Part shown: piece after piece, positions 53,432 through 62,657 of the stretch | How the letters are laid out: each line of letters starts with the position of its first letter | Position numbering within the stretch: position 1 is the first letter of the stretch | Assembly: GCA_964397565.1 (NCBI GenBank) | Contig: CAYNJC010000023.1 | Coordinates: 1 to 64,000, forward strand | DNA length: 64,000 bases | DNA from: JAPLST01 sp964397565 | Lineage (GTDB): Bacteria; Auribacterota; UBA3054; JAPLST01 | Direction: 5' to 3' | The notes under the pieces: model-generated | The model's input: the letters and a program-made list of their open reading frames with translations, nothing else | Databases searched by the model: none | What the model was told of the DNA's origin: nothing | Position numbers and translations under genes: made by a program

Positions 53432-54469
53432 TTACTTTTTGCGTTTGATGCTCTTTTTCATGAGCTCGGCCATGTCGGATTCCGAGGCTGGTTCGCGCTT
53501 GAGCTCCAACCCGTGCTTCTTGAGGACATCCTTGACTTCCTCGACCGCCTTTTCACCAAAGTTGCGCAGCTCCATCACTTCGCGTTCGGCCAATTGTGTG
53601 ATTTGGGCCAGCGAGGTGAGCTTGGCCTTGACCAAGGTGTTGGCAATCCGCTTCGAGAAGCCGAGTTCTTCGAGGCGGGCGCTGTCCGTTGCCGCGATTT
53701 TTTCATCTTCGGCGGTGGCTTCCGCAGTCGGCTCGGCCGGCGCTTCGGGGGCGGCCTGCAGATACATCGGCTCGCCGGCGTTGCGGTAAAGTTGGACATG
53801 GTCGAGCAGCAACTGCGCGGACTGCACTGTGGCAGCGACGGGATCGACGCGGCCATCCGTCCAGACTTCGAAGACCAGGCGGTCATAGTCGGTCTTCATC
53901 CCGACGCGCGCGGCCTCGACCGCGTATTTCACTTTGCTGACCGGCGAGAAGAGCGAGTCAATCGGAATCGTGCCGATCGAGAGATGCGCGCCCTTGTTGA
54001 GTTCGGACGGGCGATAGCCACGGCCAACCTCGACACTCAATTCCATCTGCAAATTCTTTTTGGCGGTCAACGTGCAAATCTTGTGCTCGGGATTGAGAAT
54101 CTCGACGCCGCTGGGCAGGTGAATCATGCTGGCCGTCACGTCGCACGGGCCTTTGGCTTTGAGTTGGCATTCAAAGGGCTTGCGGCTGGCGACGTGCAAC
54201 AGGACCTTCTTCAGATTCAGCACGACGTGGGTGACATCCTCGAACACACCCTCGATGGTGGTGAATTCGTGCGAGATGCCGTCAATGTTCACGGTCGTGA
54301 TGGCGGCGCCCTCGAGCGACGACAGCATCACGCGCCGAAGGGCATTGCCAATCGTGTGACCAAAGCCGGCCTCAAATGGTTCGGCGGTCAGCTTGGCATA
54401 GGTGGCCGTTTTCGTCGCGACGTCAACCATGACGCCCTTGGGCATTTCAAATTTCAATTGCAGAGACAT
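53432..54469 (-). CDS. rpoA: RNA polymerase alpha subunit
   Basis: 345 residues. The assembly domain starts with GFGHTIGNALRRVMLSSLEGAAI and continues to about residue 230. A linker rich in Glu/Ala follows. The C-terminal domain (LEELGFSKRIANTLVKAKLTSLAQITQLAEREVMELRNFGEKAVEEV) has the two helix-hairpin-helix pieces that contact UP elements. A Glu/Lys-rich end follows. Usual place in the alpha operon, between S4 and L17. Confidence 0.98.
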   Translation of the reverse strand: MSLQLKFEMPKGVMVDVATKTATYAKLTAEPFEAGFGHTIGNALRRVMLSSLEGAAITTVNIDGISHEFTTIEGVFEDVTHVVLNLKKVLLHVASRKPFECQLKAKGPCDVTASMIHLPSGVEILNPEHKICTLTAKKNLQMELSVEVGRGYRPSELNKGAHLSIGTIPIDSLFSPVSKVKYAVEAARVGMKTDYDRLVFEVWTDGRVDPVAATVQSAQLLLDHVQLYRNAGEPMYLQAAPEAPAEPTAEATAEDEKIAATDSARLEELGFSKRIANTLVKAKLTSLAQITQLAEREVMELRNFGEKAVEEVKDVLKKHGLELKREPASESDMAELMKKSIKRKK

Positions 54470-54504
54470 ATCTATTCACCGGGTAAAATGGTTGCTACCT
54501 GTGC

Positions 54505-55128
54505 TTACTTCGAGTACAGCTCGACCACCAAGGATTCATTAATCGGCAGATTGACGTCGGCGCGCTGCGGCATGCGGGCGATGGTCGCCGCCAGCGTGGG
54601 CTTGTCCACCGCGATCCATTCGGGTGGCACATAGGCCTCGTTGACCTGCACTTCGGCGCCGATCTTGGTCCGGCCTTTTTCGTTGTAGGGCGTGATCACC
54701 TCGCCCAGCCGCACCTGGCAGGAGGGAATCGTGACTTTCTTGCCGTTGATCGCGACCAGCCCGTGATTCACCAATTGGCGCGCCATTTTGCGTGACGGCG
54801 CGAACCCAGCCCGGTGGACGACATTGTCCAGCCGCGCTTCCAGCAGCGACATCAGGATCTCGCCGGTGACGCCCTTGGCGCGCGCCGCGCGGGCAAAATA
54901 TATCCGGAACTGGCGTTCGAGCACGCCATAAATCCGGCGGATCTTCTGCTTCTCGCGCAACTGCGTGCCGTACTCGGTCGGCTTTTGACGTTGCCGGCCA
55001 TGCATGCCGGGATTATTCGGGCGGCGTTCAAAACCGCACTTGGGCGTGAAACAACGTGTGCCTTTCAGAAAGAGTTTGATTCCCTCCGCGCGGCACAACT
55101 TACAGGCAGGTCCTACATACTTGGCCAT
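54505..55128 (-). CDS. rpsD: 30S ribosomal protein S4, zinc form
   Basis: 207 residues. The N-terminus has four cysteines in a CKLC..CFTPKC arrangement (zinc form), and ARLDNVVHRAGFAPSRKMARQLVNHGLVAINGKKV is the S4 domain. It nucleates the 30S body and often represses its own operon. Confidence 0.98.
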   Translation of the reverse strand: MAKYVGPACKLCRAEGIKLFLKGTRCFTPKCGFERRPNNPGMHGRQRQKPTEYGTQLREKQKIRRIYGVLERQFRIYFARAARAKGVTGEILMSLLEARLDNVVHRAGFAPSRKMARQLVNHGLVAINGKKVTIPSCQVRLGEVITPYNEKGRTKIGAEVQVNEAYVPPEWIAVDKPTLAATIARMPQRADVNLPINESLVVELYSK

Positions 55129-55178
55129 AGATCACATCATATGCTGTGGATTACAAGTCATCTCAAGAACAAAGCGGC

Positions 55179-55595
55179 CTAGACCCGGCGCTGTTTGCGC
55201 GGGCGGCAACCATTATGCGGCACGGGCGTCACGTCGCTGATGCAACTGACGGCCAAGCCGGCGCTTTCCAGCGCGCGAATGGCGGATTCACGGCCCGAGC
55301 CCGGGCCTTTCACGTGCACTTCGACCTCGCGCATGCCGTGCTGCATCGCCGCCTTGGCGGCTTCTTCGGCCACCCGCGCCGCGACAAACGCGGTCGATTT
55401 GCGCGCGCCGGAATATTGCAGAATACCGGCCGAGCACCACGCGATAACGTTGCCGCGCCGGTCGGTGATCGTGACGATCGTGTTATTGAACGTGGCCTGA
55501 ATGTGGGCGACGCCCTGGGGCACGTTCTTCGTCACTTTGCGTTTGACGCGTTTGCCGGGTTGCGCCGGCGTTGTTGCTGCGGTTTTGGTTGCCAT
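55179..55595 (-). CDS. rpsK: 30S ribosomal protein S11
   Basis: 138 residues: GVAHIQATFNNTIVTITDRRGNVIAWCSAG and SCISDVTPVPHNGCRPRKQRRV at the end are invariant S11 features. A 20-residue Lys/Thr/Ala-rich N-terminus precedes the conserved part. Confidence 0.98.
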   Translation of the reverse strand: MATKTAATTPAQPGKRVKRKVTKNVPQGVAHIQATFNNTIVTITDRRGNVIAWCSAGILQYSGARKSTAFVAARVAEEAAKAAMQHGMREVEVHVKGPGSGRESAIRALESAGLAVSCISDVTPVPHNGCRPRKQRRV

Positions 55596-55650
55596 GCGGT
55601 ATGCTCCTTACATGCATCGAGCGGGTGGCGCCTCCAGGCGCCGCGCCGCG

Positions 55651-56031
55651 TTATTTGCTCGCTTCTATTTTCTTCTTGACGGCCGGCAGGCGTTTCGGCC
55701 CCTTGCGTGTGCGCGCATTGGTGCGCGTGCGCTGGCCGCGGACCGGCAGGCCTTTGCGATGGCGCGAGCCACGATAGCAGTTGATCGCGATCAGGCGCTT
55801 GACGTTCTGCTGCACGTCGCGGCGCAAGTCACCCTCGATCAGAAACTGCTGCAGGGCTTGGGCAATGCGCTTGATCTCATCATCGGTCAAACTGTGGGCG
55901 CGCCGGCCCGGTTCGATGGCGGTGGCCGCCAGCACCTTCATGGCCGTGGTCAGGCCCACGCCATAAATATACTGCAGCGACGCGTCAACGCGCTTCTGGG
56001 GCGGAATATCTACTCCAACAATACGTGGCAT
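55651..56031 (-). CDS. rpsM: 30S ribosomal protein S13
   Basis: 126 residues. MPRIVGVDIPPQKRVDASLQYIYGVG and the basic tail GLPVRGQRTRTNARTRKGPKR identify S13. It follows rpmJ closely. Confidence 0.98.
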   Translation of the reverse strand: MPRIVGVDIPPQKRVDASLQYIYGVGLTTAMKVLAATAIEPGRRAHSLTDDEIKRIAQALQQFLIEGDLRRDVQQNVKRLIAINCYRGSRHRKGLPVRGQRTRTNARTRKGPKRLPAVKKKIEASK

Positions 56032-56058
56032 ACATCACCTTGCTGTGGTTGCAGGGCA

Positions 56059-56172
56059 TCAGCCCTGGCGCTGTTTGTGGCGCGGGTTCGTGCAAATTAC
56101 ACGGATCACGCCTTTGCGGCGCACGATCCGGCATTTCTCACACAGTCGTTTTACTGACGATCGTACTTTCAT
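56059..56172 (-). CDS. rpmJ: 50S ribosomal protein L36
   Basis: 37 residues: MKVRSSVKRLCEKCRIVRRK and a C-terminal VICTNPRHKQRQG. The zinc ligands Cys11, Cys14, Cys27 and the following His are all present. It lies 27 bp before rpsM. No infA is found between this gene and map, where many bacteria have it. Confidence 0.97.
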   Translation of the reverse strand: MKVRSSVKRLCEKCRIVRRKGVIRVICTNPRHKQRQG

Positions 56173-56225
56173 TCGGTCACTCAATCCAGCTGTTTAACTC
56201 GTTGTCTCTACAGGTCACGCCCCGG

Positions 56226-56996
56226 TCATGCGGGGTCGACGGTCAGCACTTCGCAGCCGCCTTCCGTGACCAGCACGGTATTTTCATAATGGGCGCAGGG
56301 CGAGCCGTCATGGGTGACGACCGTCCATTTGTCGCTCAGGACGCGCACGCGATAGTCACCGAGCGTGAACATCGGCTCAATCGCCAGGGTCGCGCCGGCG
56401 GGAATCACCATCCCGCTCCCGCGCGCGCCAAAATTCGGAATCTGCGGCGGCTCGTGCAGCGCGGCGCCCACGCCATGCCCGACATAATCACGCACGATGC
56501 CGTAGCCGTGCGTGTCGGCGAAGCACTGCAGCGCGTGCGACAGATCGCCGACCTGGATGCCTGCCCGCAATATCCGGCAGGCCGCCGCCAGCGCTTCGCG
56601 CGCCCCGGCCACCAGCGCGGCAACATCGCCCGGCACGGCGCCGATGCAGACGGTGCGCGCCATGTCGCCGATCATCCCGCGATACGTCACGCCGATGTCG
56701 ACGCTGACGATGTCACCGGTGCGGATCACGCGCGGCCCGGGAATGCCGTGGATCAACTCCTCGTTGATCGAGACGCAGATGCAGCCCGGAAAGCCGCGGT
56801 AGCCCTTGAACGTCGGCGTCGCACCCGCGGCACTGATCACACGCGCGGCGCAGGCGTCCAGTGCGCCGGTCGTCACGCCCGGGCGCGCCAGCCGCAGCAC
56901 TGCCTGGGTCGTGTCGGCCACAATCCGGCAGGCGTCCCGCATGCGCGCCAGCTCATCGGGCGTCTTCACCGGGATCTTCTGGCGGCACGCGCTCAT
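56226..56996 (-). CDS. map: Methionine aminopeptidase, type I
   Basis: 256 residues. It removes the starting methionine from new proteins. The pita-bread fold motifs are CVSINEELIHGIPG, VDIGVTYRGMIGDMART (metal Asp), GHGVGAALHEPP (His) and AIEPMF (Glu). It follows adk by 4 bp, as in many spc/alpha clusters. Confidence 0.97.
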   Translation of the reverse strand: MSACRQKIPVKTPDELARMRDACRIVADTTQAVLRLARPGVTTGALDACAARVISAAGATPTFKGYRGFPGCICVSINEELIHGIPGPRVIRTGDIVSVDIGVTYRGMIGDMARTVCIGAVPGDVAALVAGAREALAAACRILRAGIQVGDLSHALQCFADTHGYGIVRDYVGHGVGAALHEPPQIPNFGARGSGMVIPAGATLAIEPMFTLGDYRVRVLSDKWTVVTHDGSPCAHYENTVLVTEGGCEVLTVDPA

Positions 56997-57000
56997 GGCG

Positions 57001-57645
57001 CTAGGCGCGGATCAACACCATCATCTGCGCAAGGGTTTCCTCGCGCGGCACATCCGCATTAATGTCTGTCAAAAGAGCTCGGCGGCGATAGTAGTCGATC
57101 AAGCCGGCCGTCTGGCGGTTGTACACCTCCAAACGGTTGAGGATTGTGTCTTCCGTATCGTCGTCGCGTTGGTATAACACGCCGTTGCAGGCGTCGCAGG
57201 CGCCCGCTTGCTTCGGCGGCATATTCGTGATGTGGAAAATTGCGCCACAGGCCTTGCACACGCGCCGGCCCGTCAAGCGCTTCAAAACGGTCGCGGCCGA
57301 GCACTCCAGGTTGAGCACCCGGTCTATGGTAAAGCCTGCGGCCGTCAGCATTTCATCCAATTTCTCGGCCTGCACAATCGTGCGCGGAAAGCCGTCCAGC
57401 AGGAAGCCCTTGACGCAATCCGGTTTTTGAATCCGCTCGCGCACCATCGCCACCACGACATCATCCGGCACTAATTCACCGGCATCCATATACTTCTTGG
57501 CTTCCACGCCGAGCGCGGTGCCGTGCTTGAGCGCGGTGCGGAACATGTCGCCGGTCGAGATATGCGGAATGCCCGCTTTCTCGGCGATGCTGACAGCCTG
57601 GGTGCCTTTGCCCGCGCCCGGCGGGCCCAGCAGGATCACGCGCAT
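57001..57645 (-). CDS. adk: Adenylate kinase, zinc-LID form
   Basis: 214 residues. LLGPPGAGKGTQAV P-loop, GDMFR, GFPRT and the LID domain with four cysteines (CKAC and CDAC) that bind zinc. It keeps the ATP/ADP/AMP balance. The start shares one base with the secY stop. Confidence 0.98.
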   Translation of the reverse strand: MRVILLGPPGAGKGTQAVSIAEKAGIPHISTGDMFRTALKHGTALGVEAKKYMDAGELVPDDVVVAMVRERIQKPDCVKGFLLDGFPRTIVQAEKLDEMLTAAGFTIDRVLNLECSAATVLKRLTGRRVCKACGAIFHITNMPPKQAGACDACNGVLYQRDDDTEDTILNRLEVYNRQTAGLIDYYRRRALLTDINADVPREETLAQMMVLIRA

Positions 57646-58964
57646 CAGTATCTCCCCCGCAGATGGCCTTCTTTCATGAAGCCATCGTAGTGCCGCATCA
57701 GCAAGTGCGCCTCGACTTGTTGCATGGTGTCGAGCAGCACGCCGACGACAATCAGCAAGCCGGTGCCGCCCAGAAAGCTGGCAATCAGATACGGAATCTT
57801 GAGTTGATTGGCGACCACCATCGGCACGACCGCAATGATCGCCAGGAACAGCGCGCCCACCACGGTGATGCGTACCATCGTGTGCTCAAGGAAGTCGGCG
57901 GTGGGCTTGCCCGGGCGAATGCCGGGGACGAACGCGCCGCTCTTCTTGAAATCATCCGCGATTTGGACCGGGTTGAACGTGATCGCCGTGTAAAAGAAGC
58001 AGAACAGAATGATCGCCAGGGCGTAGAGCCCGATGTAGCCGTTGCCCCCCGAAAAATACTCCAGCACATTTTTCACCATGCCCAACGAGTCTGGCAGATA
58101 TTTCGCAATGGCGCCGGGCACAATCAAAATGGACTGCGCAAAGATAATCGGAATCACGCCGGCTTGGTTGACGCGCAGCGGAATGTAGGTCGAATGGCCG
58201 CCGAAAACGCGCCCGCCGGAGGCAACCCGCTTGGCGTACTGAACCGGAATCCGGCGCTGGCCTTGCACGACGAAGATGACACCGGCAACCACCGCCACAA
58301 ACATCAGCAGCAGAATGACGGCCTCATACACGTGCCGTGTCTCATCGCCGCCCGGCTTGTAGATTTGCCACATGTACTGCAGCGCGTTGGGCATGCGCGA
58401 GACAATGCCGGCCGTGATGATCAGGGAGATCCCGTTGCCAATACCGCGCGAGGTGATCTGCTCGCCGAGCCACATGGTAAAAGTGGTACCGGCGGTCTGC
58501 GTCAGGGTGACGATAAAAATCAGCGCGATCGGATTGGCGATCATGCAGACATCGGCCTGCCACAACGAGCGGCCCAGCATGACCGCCTGAATGATGCAGA
58601 CCAAGATCGTGCCGTAACGCGTGTATTGGTTGATCTTGCGGCGGCCGGCCTCGCCTTCGCGCGAGAGGCGTTCAAGCGAGGGCACGACGCTGGTCATCAA
58701 CTGCAGAATGATCGAGGCGGAAATATAGGGCATGACCCCCAGCGCGAAAATCGTGACATTCTGCAGATTGCCGCCGGTGAACAAGTCCATCACGTTCAGC
58801 AGCCCGCCGCTCAGCAGATCGGCGCGCTCTTTCAGCCGTAACGGGTCAATACCCGGGGTGGGAATATACGAGCCAATGCGATACACCGCCAGCAACCCGA
58901 ACGTAAACAACATACGTTCGCGCAGCTCGCGAATCCGAAACATATTTATGATCGTCCTCAGCAT
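57645..58964 (-). CDS. secY: Preprotein translocase subunit SecY
   Basis: 439 residues with ten membrane helices. PTPGIDPLRL, ALGVMPYISASIILQL and the cytoplasmic loop GQRRIPVQYAKRV are SecY landmarks, as is FFYTAITFNPVQIADDFKKSGAF. It forms the Sec channel with SecE/SecG, which lie elsewhere. Confidence 0.98.
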   Translation of the reverse strand: MLRTIINMFRIRELRERMLFTFGLLAVYRIGSYIPTPGIDPLRLKERADLLSGGLLNVMDLFTGGNLQNVTIFALGVMPYISASIILQLMTSVVPSLERLSREGEAGRRKINQYTRYGTILVCIIQAVMLGRSLWQADVCMIANPIALIFIVTLTQTAGTTFTMWLGEQITSRGIGNGISLIITAGIVSRMPNALQYMWQIYKPGGDETRHVYEAVILLLMFVAVVAGVIFVVQGQRRIPVQYAKRVASGGRVFGGHSTYIPLRVNQAGVIPIIFAQSILIVPGAIAKYLPDSLGMVKNVLEYFSGGNGYIGLYALAIILFCFFYTAITFNPVQIADDFKKSGAFVPGIRPGKPTADFLEHTMVRITVVGALFLAIIAVVPMVVANQLKIPYLIASFLGGTGLLIVVGVLLDTMQQVEAHLLMRHYDGFMKEGHLRGRY

Positions 58965-58985
58965 GGCTCGTAATCGTCGTTGCGG

Positions 58986-59477
58986 TTAGGACGCGGCCGG
59001 CGTGGCCGCGCCTTTCTTCCTGGCCATTTTTTCGGCCGGCGTGCAGGCCCCGCCCGCAGCGGTGATTTTTTGCGCGGCGCTCTTGCTGAACGTGTCGGCC
59101 ACAACCGTCAGCGCCACCGTCACCGTGCCGTCGCCCAGCACCTTCAATTTGGCGCCGCGCGTGCCGTGCAGCAAGCCGGCCTTGATCAGCTCGGCCCGGG
59201 TGACCGTCGTGCCGGGGGTGAAGCCGCTCAGATCGCCCACATTGATGATGTCAAACACTTCGGCAAAGCGCGCGTTATTGAAGCCGCGCCGCGGCAAACG
59301 CCGGTACAGCGGCGTCTGGCCGCCCTCGAAGCCTGGCCGGACAGACCCGCCTGCCCGCGCCTTCTGGCCTTTGTGCCCGCGCCCGCTGGTCTTGCCATGG
59401 CCCGAGCCAATGCCGCAGCCCAACCGCTTGGTGCGGTGGCGTGCGCCTGCCGGTGGTTTCAGTTCATGCACATGCAT
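58986..59477 (-). CDS. rplO: 50S ribosomal protein L15
   Basis: 163 residues: MHVHELKPPAGARHRTKRLGCGIGSGHGKTSGRGHKGQKAR and GFEGGQTPLYRRLPRRGF are L15 signatures. It follows rpsE by 23 bp without the usual rpmD (L30) between. A short Ala/Lys-rich tail is added. Confidence 0.98.
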   Translation of the reverse strand: MHVHELKPPAGARHRTKRLGCGIGSGHGKTSGRGHKGQKARAGGSVRPGFEGGQTPLYRRLPRRGFNNARFAEVFDIINVGDLSGFTPGTTVTRAELIKAGLLHGTRGAKLKVLGDGTVTVALTVVADTFSKSAAQKITAAGGACTPAEKMARKKGAATPAAS

Positions 59478-59500
59478 AGTCGTTTCTCATACTGCTGGTG

Positions 59501-60073
59501 TTAATTCTCGTCCGTCGCCGCTGCGTTCGCCGCCGCAACCGCCGCGGCAACATCTTCGCGCACCGCCACGGCCGTCGCGCGCGGCTGATACTTCAGGCCG
59601 CGCCGCGTAAACGCGGTGGCATGATCCATCAGCATGCGCAGCGCCGTCATCGTCGCTTTGGCCACGTTAATCGGATTGCTCGATCCCAAGCTCTTGCTCA
59701 GCACGTCACGAATGCCGGCCACCTCGAGCACGGCGCGCACCGCGCCGCCGGCGATGATCCCGGTCCCCGACGTGGCGGGCTTCAACATCACTCTGCCACC
59801 CTTGAATTTGCCTTCAACGGCAAAGGGAATGGTCGTGCGATACAAGCAGACCTCTTCGAGCTGCCGCCGGCCATCCGCCAACGACTTGGCGATCGCATCC
59901 GCCACTTCATTCGCTTTGCCATAGCCGAGCCCAACGCGGCCCTTGCCGTCGCCAACCACCACCAGCGCGGAGAAGCCGAAGCGCCGGCCGCCTTTGACCA
60001 CTTTCGCGGTGCGATTCACCGCCACCACTTTTTCGATCAGATCGGACGCGTTTTCGTCTGTGTAATGAGCCAC
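59501..60073 (-). CDS. rpsE: 30S ribosomal protein S5
   Basis: 190 residues: VVAVNRTAKVVKGGRRFGFSALVVVGDGKGRVGLGYGKANEV is the S5 RNA-binding motif. GTG 60073 is chosen because GGAG lies about nine bases upstream, inside the longer TTG-started frame. An Ala/Asn-rich tail ends it. Confidence 0.97.
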   Translation of the reverse strand: MAHYTDENASDLIEKVVAVNRTAKVVKGGRRFGFSALVVVGDGKGRVGLGYGKANEVADAIAKSLADGRRQLEEVCLYRTTIPFAVEGKFKGGRVMLKPATSGTGIIAGGAVRAVLEVAGIRDVLSKSLGSSNPINVAKATMTALRMLMDHATAFTRRGLKYQPRATAVAVREDVAAAVAAANAAATDEN

Positions 60074-60096
60074 TGCATTACTCCAAAACAAGCATG

Positions 60097-60468
60097 TTAG
60101 AATTGCAATCCCGCGGCGCGCGCGGCTTCCGCCAACGCTTTGATGCGCCCGTGATATCGATAGCCGGCCCGGTCAAACACAACCGCGCTGACATTTACTT
60201 TCTTGGCCGCCTCGGCCACCAACGCGCCGACCGCCTTGGCCGCCGCCACATTGGCGCGGCCACCCGCGGCGGCAAATGCCTTGCCCAAGCTGGTGGCACT
60301 GGCCAAGACCACGCCGCAACTGTCGTCAATCACCTGCGCATAAATGTATTTCAGGCTGCAAAACACATTCAGGCGCGGCCGCGCCGGTGTGCCGGCAACG
60401 CGATTGCGAATGCGCCGCTGGCGGCGCGTGCGCGCGGTCAACTTCTTGCGTCGTACATGTACACTCAT
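60097..60468 (-). CDS. rplR: 50S ribosomal protein L18
   Basis: 123 residues: RRIRNRVAGTPARPRLNVFCSLKYIYAQVIDD and the end VVFDRAGYRYHGRIKALAEAARAAGLQF are typical. It binds 5S rRNA with L5. Confidence 0.98.
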   Translation of the reverse strand: MSVHVRRKKLTARTRRQRRIRNRVAGTPARPRLNVFCSLKYIYAQVIDDSCGVVLASATSLGKAFAAAGGRANVAAAKAVGALVAEAAKKVNVSAVVFDRAGYRYHGRIKALAEAARAAGLQF

Positions 60469-60501
60469 GGTCGTGGTTTCCTTTCCAATGCGCTGGGTGC
60501 G

Positions 60502-61041
60502 TTAGGCTGCAGCCGTCTTGCCGGCCTTGCGGCGGATGTGTTCGCCTTCATAATGAATGCCTTTGCCCTTGTAGGGCTCGGGCGGGTAGAACTTGCGAAT
60601 TTCCGCCGCGGCTTCGCCCACGTGTTCTTTACTGACACCGCGAATCGTGATCTTGGTGTTGTTCTCTACCGTAATCTTCAAGTCGCTCGGCACGCTAAAC
60701 AGGGCCGGCTTGATGCCGCCCAAGGCGATGCTCAGCAAGCTGCCCTGCACTTGGGCGCGATAGCCGACGCCCTCGATTTCGAGCACTTTGTGATAGCCTT
60801 GCGAAACGCCCATCATCAGATTCTGTAGTTTGCTGCGGGCCGTGCCGTGTTGCTCGCGCTCGGGCTTGCTGTCGCCGTTGCGGCGCACCACCAGCGTGCC
60901 GTGCTCAATCGCCGCGTGCACGCGTTTTGGCAGCGTCATCGCCATGGCGCCTTGCGCGCCTTGCGCATTGACGACCTCGCCATTGATGGTGACGGTGACG
61001 CCACTCGGAATCTGCACTGCTTTTTTACCAATTCGGGACAT
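60502..61041 (-). CDS. rplF: 50S ribosomal protein L6
   Basis: 179 residues: MSRIGKKAVQIPSGVTV, YHKVLEIEGVGYRAQVQG, and PPEPYKGKGIHYEGEHIRRKAGKT near the end. Normal length and place. Confidence 0.98.
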   Translation of the reverse strand: MSRIGKKAVQIPSGVTVTINGEVVNAQGAQGAMAMTLPKRVHAAIEHGTLVVRRNGDSKPEREQHGTARSKLQNLMMGVSQGYHKVLEIEGVGYRAQVQGSLLSIALGGIKPALFSVPSDLKITVENNTKITIRGVSKEHVGEAAAEIRKFYPPEPYKGKGIHYEGEHIRRKAGKTAAA

Positions 61042-61083
61042 TGCGTGTGTTCCTTATCGCTATAACGCGCGCGCTGCGCACGA

Positions 61084-61479
61084 TTACCATACCTCGGCGA
61101 CCACTTCGCCGCCAACCCGCTTCTTGCGGGCGATACGGTCGGTCATGATCCCTTGCGAGGTCGTCAAAATCGCGATGCCAAGCCCGCCACGAATCCGGCC
61201 AATTTCATCCGCCTTCAGATACCGGCGCAGGCCCGGCGTGCTGACGCGCTTGACCTCGTGAATGACCGGCTGCTGCCGGAAATAGCGCAGGTAGACGCGC
61301 ATCGTCGGATGCGTGGCGCCCTCCACCGGCTGATAACCGCCGATGTAGCCCTCTTCCTGCAAGACCCGCAGGATTTCCAGCTTCAGACGCGACGTGGGCA
61401 CATCCACTGTACGATGCCGCGCCAGATACGCATTGCGCACTCGCGTCAGCAGATCAGCAATTGGATCAGACATTGACAT
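61084..61479 (-). CDS. rpsH: 30S ribosomal protein S8
   Basis: 131 residues: MSDPIADLLTRVRNAYLARH and the end GLGIAILTTSQGIMTDRIARKKRVGGEVVAEVW. It binds 16S rRNA and, in E. coli, its own spc mRNA. Confidence 0.98.
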   Translation of the reverse strand: MSMSDPIADLLTRVRNAYLARHRTVDVPTSRLKLEILRVLQEEGYIGGYQPVEGATHPTMRVYLRYFRQQPVIHEVKRVSTPGLRRYLKADEIGRIRGGLGIAILTTSQGIMTDRIARKKRVGGEVVAEVW

Positions 61480-61527
61480 TGTAATAAACTCCTTGATCTT
61501 ATGTGGCGTGAGCCATGCGTGCTGCCA

Positions 61528-61713
61528 TTACCAGCTGGCCTTGATGACACCGGGAATCGCGCCCTTGCTGGCCAGCTCACGCAAACAAATGCGGCAGAGC
61601 TTGAACTTGCGGTAGTAGGCACGGCGCCGGCCGCAGCGCTGGCATCGGTTGTAGGCCTGCACCGGAAATTTCGGCGTGCGGCGCTGCTTTACCACTAAAC
61701 TGGTTTTTGCCAT
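61528..61713 (-). CDS. rpsN: 30S ribosomal protein S14, zinc form
   Basis: 61 residues, the short type-Z form with four zinc cysteines (CQRCGRR and CRICLRELA). Its start lies 19 bp inside the end of rplE. Confidence 0.98.
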   Translation of the reverse strand: MAKTSLVVKQRRTPKFPVQAYNRCQRCGRRRAYYRKFKLCRICLRELASKGAIPGVIKASW

Positions 61714-62408
61714 GGAACGTCCTTGCTCGTTGCTAAACTCATAAAGGGCATGCCGAACGCGCGCAACAATGCGCGGCCCTGCTCATCGGTGCGCGCCGTG
61801 GTCACAAAGGCGATGTTCATGCCCTGGGTGCGCTTGGCTTTGTCCGGATCAATTTCCGGGAAAATCAACTGATCGGTGATGCCCAGCGAATAGTTGCCGC
61901 GCCCGTCAAAGGCCTTCAGCGGCACGCCGCGGAAGTCGCGAATGCGCGGCAGCGCGATGCACACCAGGCGCTCCAAAAATGCATACATGCGTTCGCCGCG
62001 CAACGTCACTTTGCAGCCGATCGCCATGCCTTCGCGCAATTGAAAGTTCGAGACCGACTTGCGCGCGTGCGTGATCATCGCTTTCTGCCCGGTGATCATA
62101 CCCAGCTCGTTGGCCGCTTCCTGCAGAAAGGCCTGGTCTTTCTTGGCCTCGCCTACGCCCATGCTGACCACAATATAGCTCAGGCGCGGGGCTTGGTTGA
62201 CGTTGGCCAAGCCCAGCTCTTTGAGGAGCTGCGCGCGCAAGGTTTGCTCGTACAGTACGCGCATGCGCGCCGGTTCTTTCGGCGGCGCGGGCTCGTTGCT
62301 GCGCGCCTCTTTCACTTTCGGCGCTTCTTTGCCTTTGACTGCCGCTTTGGCCTTGCCGGCCTCTTTCGGCATCTTGCCGCCCAACTTTTCTTTGTGTTGT
62401 GTTGCCAT
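61695..62408 (-). CDS. rplE: 50S ribosomal protein L5 with N-terminal extension
   Basis: 237 residues. From Met49 the chain is a normal L5 (MRVLYEQTLRAQLLKELGLANVNQAPRLSYIVVSMGVGEA, FRGVPLKAFDGRGNYSLGI). The first 48 residues are Lys/Ala/Pro/Glu-rich and look disordered. The 13-bp distance to rplX favours the long form; starting at Met49 would leave a 157-bp gap. Confidence 0.95.
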   Translation of the reverse strand: MATQHKEKLGGKMPKEAGKAKAAVKGKEAPKVKEARSNEPAPPKEPARMRVLYEQTLRAQLLKELGLANVNQAPRLSYIVVSMGVGEAKKDQAFLQEAANELGMITGQKAMITHARKSVSNFQLREGMAIGCKVTLRGERMYAFLERLVCIALPRIRDFRGVPLKAFDGRGNYSLGITDQLIFPEIDPDKAKRTQGMNIAFVTTARTDEQGRALLRAFGMPFMSLATSKDVPWQKPV

Positions 62409-62421
62409 AACGAATCAGCTC

Positions 62422-62649
62422 TTATTCCGTTGACGTAATTTTCTGCACGTTCGAGACGTGGATCGACATTTCCTTGTCAACAATGCCGCCCTTTTGATTC
62501 TTGGCGTGGGCCTTGACGTGGCGCTTGACAAGATTGACGCCCTCAACCAGCAAGCGCGATTTCTTGGGCAGCGCGCGGATCACTTTGCCCTGCTTGCCGC
62601 GATCCTTGCCGGCGATCACTTTTACCATGTCATTGCGTTTTATATTCAT
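62422..62649 (-). CDS. rplX: 50S ribosomal protein L24
   Basis: 75 residues: MNIKRNDMVKVIAGKDRGKQGKVIRALPKKSRLLVEGVN is the KOW-motif L24. ATG 62649 sits six bases after AGGA, whereas the ATG at 62655 would touch it. The rplN stop is 8 bp upstream. Confidence 0.96.
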   Translation of the reverse strand: MNIKRNDMVKVIAGKDRGKQGKVIRALPKKSRLLVEGVNLVKRHVKAHAKNQKGGIVDKEMSIHVSNVQKITSTE

Positions 62650-62657
62650 AATCATTC

